37,393 bases of DNA from an uncultured Saprospiraceae bacterium. Lineage in GTDB: Bacteria; Bacteroidota; Bacteroidia; Chitinophagales; Saprospiraceae. The DNA lies in assembly GCA_938003955.1 (NCBI GenBank), contig CALKXE010000012.1:1-37393 (forward strand), written 5' to 3'. The notes beneath the pieces are model-generated. The model worked only from the letters and a program-made list of their open reading frames with translations, was not told the DNA's origin and did not search any database. Of this stretch, positions 25,281 through 34,043 are shown piece after piece (position 1 is the stretch's first letter; each line of letters opens with the position of its first letter). A program made the position numbers and the translations under genes.

Positions 25281-27149
25281 ATGCGAAAGACCTTACTTTT
25301 ACTTATCATATCCTTCATATCACTGGGACAGATTTACGGACAAACAGGAATCGAAATCTGTGACAATGGAATAGATGATGATCTTGATGGCTTTATTGAT
25401 CTTAATGACAGTAAATGTGAATGTGGAAACGAATTGCCATCTTCATTGATACCAAATCCATCATTCGAAGAGAGAACTTGTTGTCCAGTAGCAAACGAAA
25501 TGTTGAATTGTGCTGTGGGCTGGGTTCAAGCTTCCGCACCTACAACAGACTATATTAACACATGTAGTGGCTACCTTGGCAATACTAGCATTCCAGCTTT
25601 TGCTCCTCTGCCTCTGGCTGATGGACAAGGTGCTGTTGGATTCCGAGATGGACAATCAAATGTTGGCTCAAGCTACAAGGAATATGTAGGCGCATGCCTT
25701 ACAGAAACCATGCGAGCTGGAGTAGATTATAGATTACAATTCTTTGTAGGTTTCAGAGATAATGTGATAGGAAGTAAAAGTTTGGACATTGCCATTTTTG
25801 GAGGGACGACTTGTAGTCAGTTACCATTCGGAGGGGGAAGCACATCTATTGGTTGTCCAGCAAATACCGCAACATATGACCAGATTGATATCCAATTCGT
25901 CAGTGGATCTAATGAGTGGGTCTCAGTAGAATTTGAATTTACACCAACGAAGGACTATGAAGTGTTTATTATAGGGCCAAGCTGTGCCGCGAACCCCAAC
26001 ACTCAATTTAGCCCATATTTCTATTTAGACGGACTCACACTTGCGGAGACATCATCCTTCGGTGTACCATTCGAAAGTGTAGAAGGCAGTATTTGTAATG
26101 ATGACCTTGTCCTCTCAATCGAACAAAATCCTGAACAAACCTATCAATGGTATAAAGATGGGATTGCCATCATTGGAGAAACAAACAACACACTTCCTCT
26201 TAAGAACATTCCAGAAACGGAAGGAACATACCTAGTAATAATCAATGTTGACGATGGCTGTATATCTTCCAAAACCTATGTAGTCCGAATACCGCCTTAC
26301 TACGCGGATCAGGCAGCCTCTATCTGTGAAGATGATGTGTATAATATCGAAAATACAGAATGGAATGAATCAGGAATATACCAAACAACAATATCTGCAG
26401 TAGATGGATGTGATTCAATTATAACTTTAGAATTGACAGTGATTCCAACTACCTATTCCTCGTTAGAAGAATCTTTCTGTGAAGGAGATACTTTTAATTA
26501 TCTAGATGTACAAGCTATATCAGGAGGAATATACGATGCGACACTCACTAACTCCAATGGGTGTGACAGTATAATATCCATATTCCTTGAAGAAATACCG
26601 GCGACTGACGGGATAGAGATTACTCCAATAGTTGAGGTGCTTCTAGGTGATATCATCGACTTAGAACCAGATACATATGATCCACAATTAATATCGTTTT
26701 CATGGCTTGATACAGACAATAATATACTAGGTAATGAACCTCTTCTCGAGGGAATACAGCCCTTCGCACCCGATACATATACGATTACAGGAGAAGATCA
26801 ATACGGATGCGATGTAGCAGAAGAGGTAATGATTCGAATTGACCGTTCTTCAGTTAATATATATACGCCAAATATTTTTTCTCCTGATGAGAATAATATA
26901 AATGACTTCTTCAGATTTCAATCAGGTAAAGCACTGGTCTCTGTCGAACAATTTGTAATTTTTGACCGATGGGGCAATGTCGTTTATGACAATAGAAACA
27001 TAACTGATTTTGATAATCTTAAAGGATGGGATGGCCTTATTAAAGGGAAAGAAGCGACACAAGGTGTATATGGTTGGATGATAAAAGCTACATTTATTGA
27101 TAATACTACATCCGTATATAGTGGAGATTTGACTCTTGTCAGGTTCTAA
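25281..27149 (+). CDS. Large secreted protein with CHU_C/gliding-type C-terminal domain
   Basis: The 622-residue product has a signal peptide (residues 1-20, SLGQIYG). Residues about 23-45 contain ICDNGIDDDLDGFIDLNDS, an Asp-rich calcium-binding-like motif seen in many Bacteroidota surface proteins. Next comes a Cys-rich beta-sandwich (about 50-260; LIPNPSFEERTCCP), then an immunoglobulin-like segment at about 270-345 (QTYQWYKDGIAIIGET), then two similar repeats beginning ICEDDVYN and FCEGDTFNY and ending GCDSII. The last 95 residues (NIYTPNIFSPDENNINDFF, FDRWGNVVYD, GVYGWMIKATF) match the CHU_C / gliding-motility C-terminal domain used as a T9SS type B signal. It is probably surface-displayed or released; its ligand is unknown. 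Confidence 0.88.
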   Translation: MRKTLLLLIISFISLGQIYGQTGIEICDNGIDDDLDGFIDLNDSKCECGNELPSSLIPNPSFEERTCCPVANEMLNCAVGWVQASAPTTDYINTCSGYLGNTSIPAFAPLPLADGQGAVGFRDGQSNVGSSYKEYVGACLTETMRAGVDYRLQFFVGFRDNVIGSKSLDIAIFGGTTCSQLPFGGGSTSIGCPANTATYDQIDIQFVSGSNEWVSVEFEFTPTKDYEVFIIGPSCAANPNTQFSPYFYLDGLTLAETSSFGVPFESVEGSICNDDLVLSIEQNPEQTYQWYKDGIAIIGETNNTLPLKNIPETEGTYLVIINVDDGCISSKTYVVRIPPYYADQAASICEDDVYNIENTEWNESGIYQTTISAVDGCDSIITLELTVIPTTYSSLEESFCEGDTFNYLDVQAISGGIYDATLTNSNGCDSIISIFLEEIPATDGIEITPIVEVLLGDIIDLEPDTYDPQLISFSWLDTDNNILGNEPLLEGIQPFAPDTYTITGEDQYGCDVAEEVMIRIDRSSVNIYTPNIFSPDENNINDFFRFQSGKALVSVEQFVIFDRWGNVVYDNRNITDFDNLKGWDGLIKGKEATQGVYGWMIKATFIDNTTSVYSGDLTLVRF

Positions 27150-27245
27150 CAGAATAACCATCCAACTTTATGCTATGTAAGCGCACTATTCTTCACTTTG
27201 GGATATTAAATCAAAAAAATCTATCATTCAATTGGATTCAAAAAC

Positions 27246-27274
27246 TTTTGAATAATCATTTTTGTTTATCTTTC
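27246..27274 (+). promoter_or_regulatory. Putative promoter of the ferritin gene
   Basis: TTTTG at 27246-27250 is followed after 16 nt by TATCTTTC (27267-27274), one base off the TAnnTTTG -7 consensus. The ATG of the ferritin gene lies 27 nt further on. Spacing is slightly short, so support is moderate. Confidence 0.45.
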
Positions 27275-27301
27275 AATTCTCAACCGTAAATTAAACAAGT
27301 T

Positions 27302-27817
27302 ATGCTATCAAAGAAAATGCAAGAAGCGCTCAATGAGCAGATAAGAATAGAAGCGGAATCATCTCAAGTATATCTTGCTATGGCTTCTTGGGCAGAAATA
27401 CAACCTGGAATCGATAACGTGACATCATTCTTCTATAATCATAGTGATGAGGAAAGAATGCATATGCTCAAGCTTATTCATTTTGTTAATGAAAGAGGAG
27501 GATTTGCTTCTGTGCCAGCTTTACCGCAACCACCATTGACATTTCCATCTATCAAACATGCTTTCAAAGAACTTCTCAAACATGAAATATTTGTTTCGGA
27601 AAGTATAAATAAGGTGATCGACATCGCTTTAGAAGAGAAGGATTATGCGACACATAATTTCCTACAATGGTATGTTGCTGAGCAAATTGAAGAAGAAGCG
27701 CTAGCAAGAACCATGAATGATAAATTAGAATTAATAGGCGACGACAAAGGAGGCATGTATCTATTTGATAGAGATATATTAGCCATCAGCTTGGCTGCTG
27801 AACAAAAAGCACTTTAA
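27302..27817 (+). CDS. ftnA: Bacterial non-haem ferritin
   Basis: Ferritin stores iron as a 24-subunit shell and oxidises Fe(II) at an intrasubunit di-iron site. The 171-residue length is typical. Ferroxidase residues are visible: Glu17 in RIEAESSQVYLAMASWAE, Glu51 and His54 in SDEERMHMLK, then Glu residues in VIDIALEEKD and the late QIEEEALAR helix. The fold is predicted to be four long helices plus a short fifth at the end (DRDILAISLAAEQ). No heme-binding Met of bacterioferritin is evident, so ferritin A is preferred. It is alone on its transcript as far as seen. Confidence 0.93.
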   Translation: MLSKKMQEALNEQIRIEAESSQVYLAMASWAEIQPGIDNVTSFFYNHSDEERMHMLKLIHFVNERGGFASVPALPQPPLTFPSIKHAFKELLKHEIFVSESINKVIDIALEEKDYATHNFLQWYVAEQIEEEALARTMNDKLELIGDDKGGMYLFDRDILAISLAAEQKAL

Positions 27818-27912
27818 GTATTATTGATTCCTCAAGACAACACACATTCAATATTCCCGTTTTATTTCATGATACGCCACTAAATAATATGAATTGTAAA
27901 AAGTAAATATTA

Positions 27913-28632
27913 ATGAACACACTCAAAAGATCAATCTTATCCTTAGTATTCCTTTCTGTTTCTATCATGGCATTTGGTCAATTTGGAGCTAGAGTCAAAT
28001 ATAATATCAACACCTTTTCTGATTTTGATAAATACATAGATGAGAACACTAGTGGTAATAATGATAAGATATTTGCATCTAATATTGGCGTAGGATTAGA
28101 TTATTGGTTTAGACTCAAGAAATATAGAATTGAGTTTTTGCCAGAAGTGCACATGGGCTTAAAATCAAGCAGCTCTTTCGAAAGCAATGCAACTGCTACA
28201 GATTTTTCCTATTTCGGATTTAACTTCAATACTCAGATATATCTATTTGATCTTGAAGGAGATTGCGATTGTCCAACATTTTCTAAACAAGGTCCTTCTT
28301 TGAGCAAAGGCTTCTTTTTTAATGTTTCACCAGGCGTAATATATAATTCATTAGAAATAACCACTGAACTCCTAGATCCTGCTGTAAAAACGGATCAAGT
28401 AAACTTTAAAATAGGTATAGGAATAGGCTACGACATTGGAATAAGTGATCTGTTTACAATTACTCCTATGTTCAATTATAACCTGGCCCCTGGGCTAGAT
28501 TTTGATGGATTACATAACATTGGGAATTCATCCCAATTCATACCGTTAATAGATAGTGGCTTAAATCAGTTACAATTTCAGATAAGATTTGGTTTTAGAC
28601 CAGATTATGTAAAAAGTTATGGTAGACGGTGA
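27913..28632 (+). CDS. Outer-membrane beta-barrel protein (porin-like family)
   Basis: The 239-residue product has a signal peptide (residues 1-22, IMAFGQ) and then alternating hydrophobic strands such as FGARVKYNINTFSDF, IGVGLDYWFRL, YRIEFLPEVHMG, DFSYFGFNFNTQIYLFDL and IGIGIGYDIGIS, consistent with an eight-strand barrel. A Cys-Asp-Cys piece (DCDCPTF) at about 116-122 lies in a loop. The end (LQFQIRFGFRPDYVK) is a likely last strand. Function unknown; it is 95 nt after the ferritin gene on the same strand but no operon is established. Confidence 0.75.
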   Translation: MNTLKRSILSLVFLSVSIMAFGQFGARVKYNINTFSDFDKYIDENTSGNNDKIFASNIGVGLDYWFRLKKYRIEFLPEVHMGLKSSSSFESNATATDFSYFGFNFNTQIYLFDLEGDCDCPTFSKQGPSLSKGFFFNVSPGVIYNSLEITTELLDPAVKTDQVNFKIGIGIGYDIGISDLFTITPMFNYNLAPGLDFDGLHNIGNSSQFIPLIDSGLNQLQFQIRFGFRPDYVKSYGRR

Positions 28633-28669
28633 TAATATGCATCTTTCTTATAGATACATATTATTTTTT
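28632..28669 (+). terminator. Terminator hairpin overlapping the gldD stop codon
   Basis: ATAATATG-C-ATCT (28632-28644) pairs with AGAT-A-CATATTAT (28652-28664), one mismatch, 7-nt loop, followed by six T to 28669. It ends plus-strand transcription of the barrel gene. The minus-strand gldD stop (28661-28663) lies within the second arm. Confidence 0.7.
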
Positions 28670-29254
28670 CCAAGCAAATGTATTTAATATTTGATCAATA
28701 TCTTCAGATACAAAATCTAATACAATCTTTGTAGAATCGGGATTTACTGCCGAATTGAAATAAAGAGATGCTCTTACAAAATGACTTGTCGTATCCGTAA
28801 GGAAGAAGTTGATTGGTGATGCTACTGGTCCTTCGAGATTAAACATTAGGCCTTTAACTCCATTCTTATTTTCAATCAATGCTTCTTCTGTATACTCTGA
28901 CATTGCATTGTGCTCTTCTACGATTTTGAATGCATCTGTTACAAGTTTCTCTAATGTATTCTTTCCTTCTATCTTAGTATAACTAAAATGGATTGATGTA
29001 TTTAGCTCCTTTATTTCTAAATCAAACCAACAAGGATCTTTTGCCTTTTCACCGAAAAAACTAATTCCAGTCTTTATTGATGCATACTGTGGTTTCTGAA
29101 AAGTAAAATGACATGCTTCGTAAGTAAATTCTTCATAGGCCCGACTAGGAAAATCAACTCGCGGAAACATCTTAGGCTTTGGCGTGTATACTCCTTCTTC
29201 TTTACATGAGTATAGCAGAGTAAGCAACAATATGAATATCAATCCTCTTTTCAT
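28661..29254 (-). CDS. gldD: Gliding motility lipoprotein GldD
   Basis: GldD is a lipoprotein needed for gliding and for type IX secretion in Bacteroidota. The 197-residue product has a lipoprotein signal with LYSC (Cys17) and then the family opening EGVYTPKPKMFPRVDFPSRAYEEF. Other typical pieces are PCWFDLEIKELNTSIHFSY and the later PINFFLTDTTSHFVRASLYF. Its ATG overlaps the gldE stop as ATGA (29251-29254), so translation is probably coupled. It is the last gene of ssb-gldE-gldD, an order common in this phylum. Confidence 0.93.
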   Translation of the reverse strand: MKRGLIFILLLTLLYSCKEEGVYTPKPKMFPRVDFPSRAYEEFTYEACHFTFQKPQYASIKTGISFFGEKAKDPCWFDLEIKELNTSIHFSYTKIEGKNTLEKLVTDAFKIVEEHNAMSEYTEEALIENKNGVKGLMFNLEGPVASPINFFLTDTTSHFVRASLYFNSAVNPDSTKIVLDFVSEDIDQILNTFAWKK

Positions 29255-30663
29255 TCCTTAATTCTTAGATTTATCTTCTCAATCCTCCTTTTTGAAACGG
29301 ATACAATCTTAAATAAGATATCTCTGTACTCGACTTCCGTTTCGATTTTAGGTATTGCTCCTGTCATTTCTATGATTAAGCCAGCCAATGAATCAGACTC
29401 TCCCTTTTCATTGTCAAAATAATAACTATCAACTCCAATAATTCGACAAACATCATTTAGTAATGATTTACCTTCGAAGATATAATTTCCATCACTTAGT
29501 TTCACATATTCTACTTCATCCTCTTCATCGAATTCATCTTTGATGTCTCCAATAACTTCTTCCATCACATCTTCTAGAGTAACGATACCAGCACTACCTC
29601 CATATTCATCCACTACGATAGCAATGTGTGTTCGCTTCGATTGAAACTCTCTAAGCAGTTCATCAATTTTTTTTGATTCAGGAACATATAACACACTCTT
29701 TCGAATAAGATCAACCCATTTAAAATCCTTTGTCTCACTATACGAACCTATAAGATCTTTTACATATAGAATTCCTTCGATTGTATCAAAGTCTTCATTA
29801 TAAACAGGAATCCTCGAATATCCAGTTTCCTTAATGACATCCATGACTTCGTTGAACGGTGTAGTGATATCAATAGCGGTTACATCTACCCTACTTTTCA
29901 TTATTTGCTTAGTAGATACATCCCCGAATTTCACAATACCTTTTAGCATATCGGCTTCCTCTTCAGAACTTTCATCATCAGAACTTACTGTGAGATCAAT
30001 TGCTGCATCTAAGTCTTCTTTACTCGTATTAGATTGATAGTTTTCTGATCCTGTAATTCGACCTTCTAGTCTATTAGACCAATTCACAAGTATTCTACTT
30101 AGTGGTCCAAATACCGTATTCAGAAATGTTAATGGGCCCGCCATTATCCTGGAGAACTTCAGATTATTAAGATTTGCATACAGTTTTGGTGCTATCTCAC
30201 CGAATAATACCAATATAAATGTGACTCCAATAACCGTTAATAGAAACATAAAGACACTGGCCAACCATGCCGCATCTCCCATCCATGCAAATCCATGCTC
30301 ATGAAACCAATCACCAATTACAGATAAATTCTCAGGGCCTATAAATTCTTTTATCAAATAATCTGAAAGAACAACAATGGCAATATTTACAAAATTATTG
30401 GCGATTAGTATTGTTGCCAGAAGGGTCCTAGGTTTCTCTTTGAGACTAATTATTCTATTCGATGAAGCGGAACCTTCATCTTGAAGATCAATCATCTGGG
30501 AAGGTGAAAGCGAGAAATATGCCACTTCACTTCCAGAAATAAGAGCAGAAGATAATATCAATAATAGCAACAGAAATAATGATAACATCATACCTGAAGA
30601 CCCAAGAATAAAAAGCGAACTAGCGCATATGTATATAAGTTCCGAGGGGGGTTCTACGTCCAA
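29251..30663 (-). CDS. gldE: GldE, CNNM/HlyC-type transporter-associated protein of gliding
   Basis: GldE belongs to the CNNM/CorC family and supports GldD, gliding and T9SS function. The 470-residue product has an N-terminal DUF21 domain with several membrane segments (residues about 24-200, ALISGSEVAYFSLSP), paired CBS domains at about 225-350 (MKSRVDVTAIDITTPFNEVM, TGYSRIPVYNEDFDTIEGIL, RTHIAIVVDEYGGSAGIVTL), and a CorC_HlyC C-terminal domain. The start is TTG at 30661-30663 (DVEPPSEL follows); the family's short DxEPPS-like head supports it over the internal ATG pair at residues 25-26. It is 72 nt after ssb and overlaps gldD by 4 nt. Confidence 0.9.
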   Translation of the reverse strand: MDVEPPSELIYICASSLFILGSSGMMLSLFLLLLLILSSALISGSEVAYFSLSPSQMIDLQDEGSASSNRIISLKEKPRTLLATILIANNFVNIAIVVLSDYLIKEFIGPENLSVIGDWFHEHGFAWMGDAAWLASVFMFLLTVIGVTFILVLFGEIAPKLYANLNNLKFSRIMAGPLTFLNTVFGPLSRILVNWSNRLEGRITGSENYQSNTSKEDLDAAIDLTVSSDDESSEEEADMLKGIVKFGDVSTKQIMKSRVDVTAIDITTPFNEVMDVIKETGYSRIPVYNEDFDTIEGILYVKDLIGSYSETKDFKWVDLIRKSVLYVPESKKIDELLREFQSKRTHIAIVVDEYGGSAGIVTLEDVMEEVIGDIKDEFDEEDEVEYVKLSDGNYIFEGKSLLNDVCRIIGVDSYYFDNEKGESDSLAGLIIEMTGAIPKIETEVEYRDILFKIVSVSKRRIEKINLRIKE

Positions 30664-30735
30664 TTTATTTTGTGTTTTAGATTAAATTTATAAACAAGTA
30701 TGATATTGCTTTATCAAATTTACGGTTCATTATTT

Positions 30736-31260
30736 TTAAAATGGCAAATCATCCTCTGGCATAGCCGCAGGTGCTTCCGATTGTGGTGCTTGTGGAGCTA
30801 CTGGTGTCGGTTGAGCCTGTGGAGTTGGGGTTACTGGTGTTTGTGCTAGTGGCGCACCCGCTGGAGCTATTGGTTTAGTGACAGCAGGTTCATTCATTGA
30901 GTTAGGAAATCCAGATGCTCCCTGTCCTGATCCTTCCTTCTTTTCTAAAATTTGAAAATTATTAGCAACAACCTCTGTCGTCCTTCTTGTCTGACCTTGT
31001 TGGTCTTGCCATTTTCTAGTAGTAAGTTTTCCTTCTATGTATACCATCTTACCTTTTGTCAATAATCTCTCTGCAAGCTGAGCTAATTGCCTCCACATTA
31101 TGATGTCATGCCATTCGGTAATCGTTTGATACTCTCCAGCTTTATCTTTATATCTTTCATTCGTTGCTATTGAAAACTTGGCTACTGCCGCACCATTTTC
31201 TAAATGACGAACTTCTGGATCTCCTCCTAGATTTCCGATAAGCATTACTTTATTGAGCAT
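30736..31260 (-). CDS. ssb: Single-stranded DNA-binding protein
   Basis: SSB coats single-stranded DNA in replication and repair and recruits partners through its C-terminal tip. The 174-residue product has the OB-fold at residues 1-105 (MLIGNLGGDPEVRHLENG, WRQLAQLAERLLTKGKMVYIEG), a Pro/Gln/Ala-rich flexible linker, and the acidic tip DDLPF at the very end. It begins the ssb-gldE-gldD operon; the ATG is at 31258-31260. Confidence 0.96.
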   Translation of the reverse strand: MLNKVMLIGNLGGDPEVRHLENGAAVAKFSIATNERYKDKAGEYQTITEWHDIIMWRQLAQLAERLLTKGKMVYIEGKLTTRKWQDQQGQTRRTTEVVANNFQILEKKEGSGQGASGFPNSMNEPAVTKPIAPAGAPLAQTPVTPTPQAQPTPVAPQAPQSEAPAAMPEDDLPF

Positions 31261-31535
31261 AGTCTCTATTTCTAATATTGTTAATTATTCAATATAATTG
31301 ATAAAAAAGTAAATATATCAATCATTGGTTCCCAAATGGATTATACTACAAATGTCAATATTTTTAATGGATTTGCAAAACTTAGTTTTCCCCATTATTA
31401 AGTATTAAAATTTCAACCTTATTTTAAGTGACTATTTATAAACTCTGTAGTCTACATTAAGTTGGGCTATTCTTTGTAATACACAAGAGAATCATCCTTA
31501 AGAATAACAGATCAAACCATAAAATAAAAAACTTA

Positions 31536-32012
31536 ATGTTAGATATTAATATACAATTTTCGAAACTAGTCAAAACAACATTTATAATAGCAATAGCAAT
31601 CATTATAAGCTGTCAATCAGGGATTTCGCAAAGATTTAACTCCTTAGTTGGAATTAAATTAGGATATGAGACTGCAGCTGTTTCAGCTAAAATTGCACTT
31701 GATGAAAAAAACTACCTAGAAGGTTCGTTTGGTATAATGACACCACAACCTGAGTATACTGTTGGGCCCAGCATATCTTACCACCGTCACATTGCACTTA
31801 ATGAAAGTAAAGATTTTCAACTATACTTTGGTGCTGGAGGGAAAGCTGCAATTGGAGATGCTCCTGGTTTTGGAGTGGGTGTTGACATTGGACTTATCTA
31901 CATCTTTAAAAAAATAAGTCTTGGTTTAGATCTCAACCCAAGTTATTTCTTCAACGAAGCTCTTGGCTTTAAGCCTTTATATGGTATTAATTTGAGGTGG
32001 GTAAATGATTAA
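31536..32012 (+). CDS. Small exported protein, probable beta-barrel
   Basis: The 158-residue product has a basic head and a hydrophobic signal segment (residues about 10-26, TFIIAIAIIISCQSG). A lipobox-like ISCQSG is visible but not certain, and ISQRF could be a signal peptidase I site. The rest has Gly-rich alternating strands, GIKLGYETAAVSAKIALD, LYFGAGGKAAIGDAPGF and DIGLIYIFKKISLGLDLNP, typical of a small outer-membrane barrel. Function unknown. It lies just before the second copy of the dispersed repeat. Confidence 0.65.
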   Translation: MLDINIQFSKLVKTTFIIAIAIIISCQSGISQRFNSLVGIKLGYETAAVSAKIALDEKNYLEGSFGIMTPQPEYTVGPSISYHRHIALNESKDFQLYFGAGGKAAIGDAPGFGVGVDIGLIYIFKKISLGLDLNPSYFFNEALGFKPLYGINLRWVND

Positions 32013-32036
32013 AAATCCTTTAATCATCATACGTAT

Positions 32037-32183
32037 AAAAGATCCTGAATGTTGACTGTCGTACTGAAAGTATATGGTCGTTCGTCAAAGTTTATAAAAG
32101 CTACAGCTCTAAAATCAAATCATTTTTTAGCATAAGGCGTTTTTATGCAAAATTATTTTTTTATGACCCCGACACAAGCATCG
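32037..32183 (+). repeat. Dispersed repeat of about 147 nt, copy upstream of holA
   Basis: The order of blocks matches 21262-21408: AAAAGATCCTGAATGTTGAC, a diverged middle, CTAAAATC, then GCATAAGGCGTTTTTATGC, a T-rich run, and ACCCCGACACAAGCATCG. By hand alignment the last 75 nt agree at about 70 percent of positions; the first half is looser. GCATAA/TTATGC makes a 6-bp stem here, with ATAA/TTAT at the same place in the other copy. It ends 88 nt before holA. Confidence 0.65.
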
Positions 32184-32241
32184 AAGTATTTAAGTATTTA
32201 AAAAACTGATATCATAATTCGTATTTCGTACTTGGCTGTTC

Positions 32242-32249
32242 TATCTTCG
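32242..32249 (+). promoter_or_regulatory. Possible -7 promoter box of holA
   Basis: TATCTTCG is one or two bases off TAnnTTTG and lies 22 nt before the TTG start of holA, leaving a leader of about 15 nt. No clear TTG is found at the -33 distance. Confidence 0.3.
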
Positions 32250-32271
32250 CAATTAAGAAAATTCTGATAGT

Positions 32272-33276
32272 TTGACATTCGATGCAATAATTAAAGACCT
32301 TAAATCACAAAAGTACAGTCCTATTTACCTGTTGCATGGTAATGAGCCTTATTATATTGATAAGATATCAAACTATATAGAAAAGAATGTGCTAAATATT
32401 GGGGAACAATCCTTCAATCAAGCCATTTTATATGGTAAGGACACAGAATTCAAGACGGTAGTAGATGAAGCCCGTCAATACCCTATGATGGCTAGCCATA
32501 GAGTTGTGGTTATTAAGGAAGCTCAAGACATGAGATCACTAAAAAACTTAGCGGCCTATGCAGAAAACCCTTCTCCTCAATCTATTTTAGTCATCAATCA
32601 TAAGTATAAAAAATTTGATTCCAGAACAAAATTGGCCAAAGCAATTAAGGCAAATGGAATACTATTTGAATCCAAGAAACTATATGATAATAAAGTCCCT
32701 GGTTGGATAAGCACCTACCTCTCAGATAAAGGTATAAATATAGCTCCTGATGCTTCTATGATGGCCGCAGAGTTCTTAGGTACTGATCTTAATAAGATCG
32801 CTAATGAAATGGACAAAGTAATTGTCAACCTCAAAGGTCAAAAATCAATCTCTGCTGAAATGATAAAAGAGATGGTTGGGATAAGCAAAGACTATAATGT
32901 ATTTGAACTACAAAAGGCCATTGGAACCTTGGATACTGAAAAGGTATTTAGGATTGTCAATTATTTTGCAGCCAATGAAAAAGCAAATCCATTAGTAATG
33001 GTTCTTTCTAATCTATATGGATACTTTCTAAAAGTATATACTGCCGCATATCATTCTAAAAAAAGTGATAATGAGCTAAAAACACTATTAGGTCTTCCGA
33101 CTCCATACTTTGTAAAAGATTATAGAATAGCTGCCAAGAATTTTCATGGCCAGAAACTAATTAACATATTCGATGCACTAAAAGACGCCGACTTAAAATC
33201 GAAAGGCGTGGGGGCTAGAAATATGAATTCAAGAGAAGTATTAAGAGATCTGATGTTAATTGTGTTTTACAGCTAG
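32272..33276 (+). CDS. holA: DNA polymerase III subunit delta
   Basis: HolA is the delta subunit of the clamp loader, which opens the beta clamp. The 334-residue product reads TFDAIIKDLKSQKYSPIYLL, then HGNEPYYIDKIS, the usual head of the Bacteroidota form; ARQYPMMASHRVVVIKEAQDM and the C-terminal helical collar (KGVGARNMNSREVLRDLMLI) also fit. It lacks the Walker A motif, as expected for delta. The start is TTG at 32272-32274, because the family head begins exactly there and no ATG precedes it. It ends in convergence with the gene at 33344 and is preceded by the dispersed repeat. Confidence 0.93.
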   Translation: MTFDAIIKDLKSQKYSPIYLLHGNEPYYIDKISNYIEKNVLNIGEQSFNQAILYGKDTEFKTVVDEARQYPMMASHRVVVIKEAQDMRSLKNLAAYAENPSPQSILVINHKYKKFDSRTKLAKAIKANGILFESKKLYDNKVPGWISTYLSDKGINIAPDASMMAAEFLGTDLNKIANEMDKVIVNLKGQKSISAEMIKEMVGISKDYNVFELQKAIGTLDTEKVFRIVNYFAANEKANPLVMVLSNLYGYFLKVYTAAYHSKKSDNELKTLLGLPTPYFVKDYRIAAKNFHGQKLINIFDALKDADLKSKGVGARNMNSREVLRDLMLIVFYS

Positions 33277-33321
33277 TTTTACCTTAGTAAGGTTATCCTA
33301 TTTCATCATAATCCCTCGGCT

Positions 33322-33341
33322 TACGAGTCAATCAACTCGTA
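33322..33341. terminator. Hairpin between convergent genes, possible terminator
   Basis: TACGAGT-CAATCA-ACTCGTA is a perfect 7-bp stem with a 6-nt loop between holA and the convergent membrane protein gene. There is no T run in either direction, so terminator function is uncertain. ACCTTAGTAAGGT at 33281-33293 is a second small palindrome. Confidence 0.35.
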
Positions 33342-33343
33342 CC

Positions 33344-33748
33344 TTACACTTTCCTACCCTTTCCAAACGCAGAACCAGCAAACGCAGCTATCGCAGTCAA
33401 AAACGTATCGATCATAAGATACAGAGGTGGGAAATCATAAGTAAAATTAACTACAAATACAATTGAGAATATTATACTGCCGGTAACAATACCTGTAGTA
33501 AATCTTGACTTTTTAGAAATGAGAGAAGTTATAAGCGTACCTAAAAGTGCTCCAAGTACATGTGATGCAATTATCATAACAAAGGCTGCATCAGGTAATC
33601 CATTGAAGTAAGTGTTCATATCTTGTGAGATCATCCAAGTCAGATGCTCCGGAAAAGGATAGTAGGAAAAAATCACTACTCGAAATATCGTTATTATTAA
33701 CATCCCAACTCCTAACCCTGCCAATATTGACAATATTTTTCTACCCAC
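33344..33748 (-). CDS. Small integral membrane protein
   Basis: The 134-residue product has about four membrane segments (residues about 6-28, 52-77, 83-101, 105-126), with basic loops (SKKSRF, GKGRKV). The start is GTG at 33746-33748; a stop lies seven codons upstream and no ATG is in between. The pattern GIVTGSIIFSIVFVVNFTYD does not match a family I can name. It is convergent with holA and has no visible operon partner. Function unknown. Confidence 0.65.
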   Translation of the reverse strand: MGRKILSILAGLGVGMLIITIFRVVIFSYYPFPEHLTWMISQDMNTYFNGLPDAAFVMIIASHVLGALLGTLITSLISKKSRFTTGIVTGSIIFSIVFVVNFTYDFPPLYLMIDTFLTAIAAFAGSAFGKGRKV

Positions 33749-33979
33749 TCTTATCTCTTTGATTGATTACATTGGCAAAGAAACATGATATTCTCTTAAC
33801 GATTAACATCTTATATAGATAAATATTATCACCATACGTATGTACTTGATTAGCATATAGGTAGTCGAAATTATAAATTAATCTATCTTTCAAGTCTATT
33901 TTTGGCCCGACCTCTCAATTTATTAGCTCGCAGTTAAAGAAGTAATTATCTATAGAGTTGAACAAAGACTTAAATAAAA

Positions 33980-34011
33980 GAAGCCCCTCTACAAATTAAT
34001 GCAGAAGGGCT
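33980..34011 (-). terminator. Terminator of the giant T9SS gene
   Basis: Read on the minus strand, AGCCCTTCT (34011-34003) pairs with AGAGGGGCT (33990-33982) with one mismatch, and a T-rich stretch TTCTTTTATTT follows. It begins about 33 nt after the stop of the gene ending at 34044. Confidence 0.75.
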
Positions 34012-34043
34012 ATATATTCTAAACTCAAATTGAGTTGTAGTTC

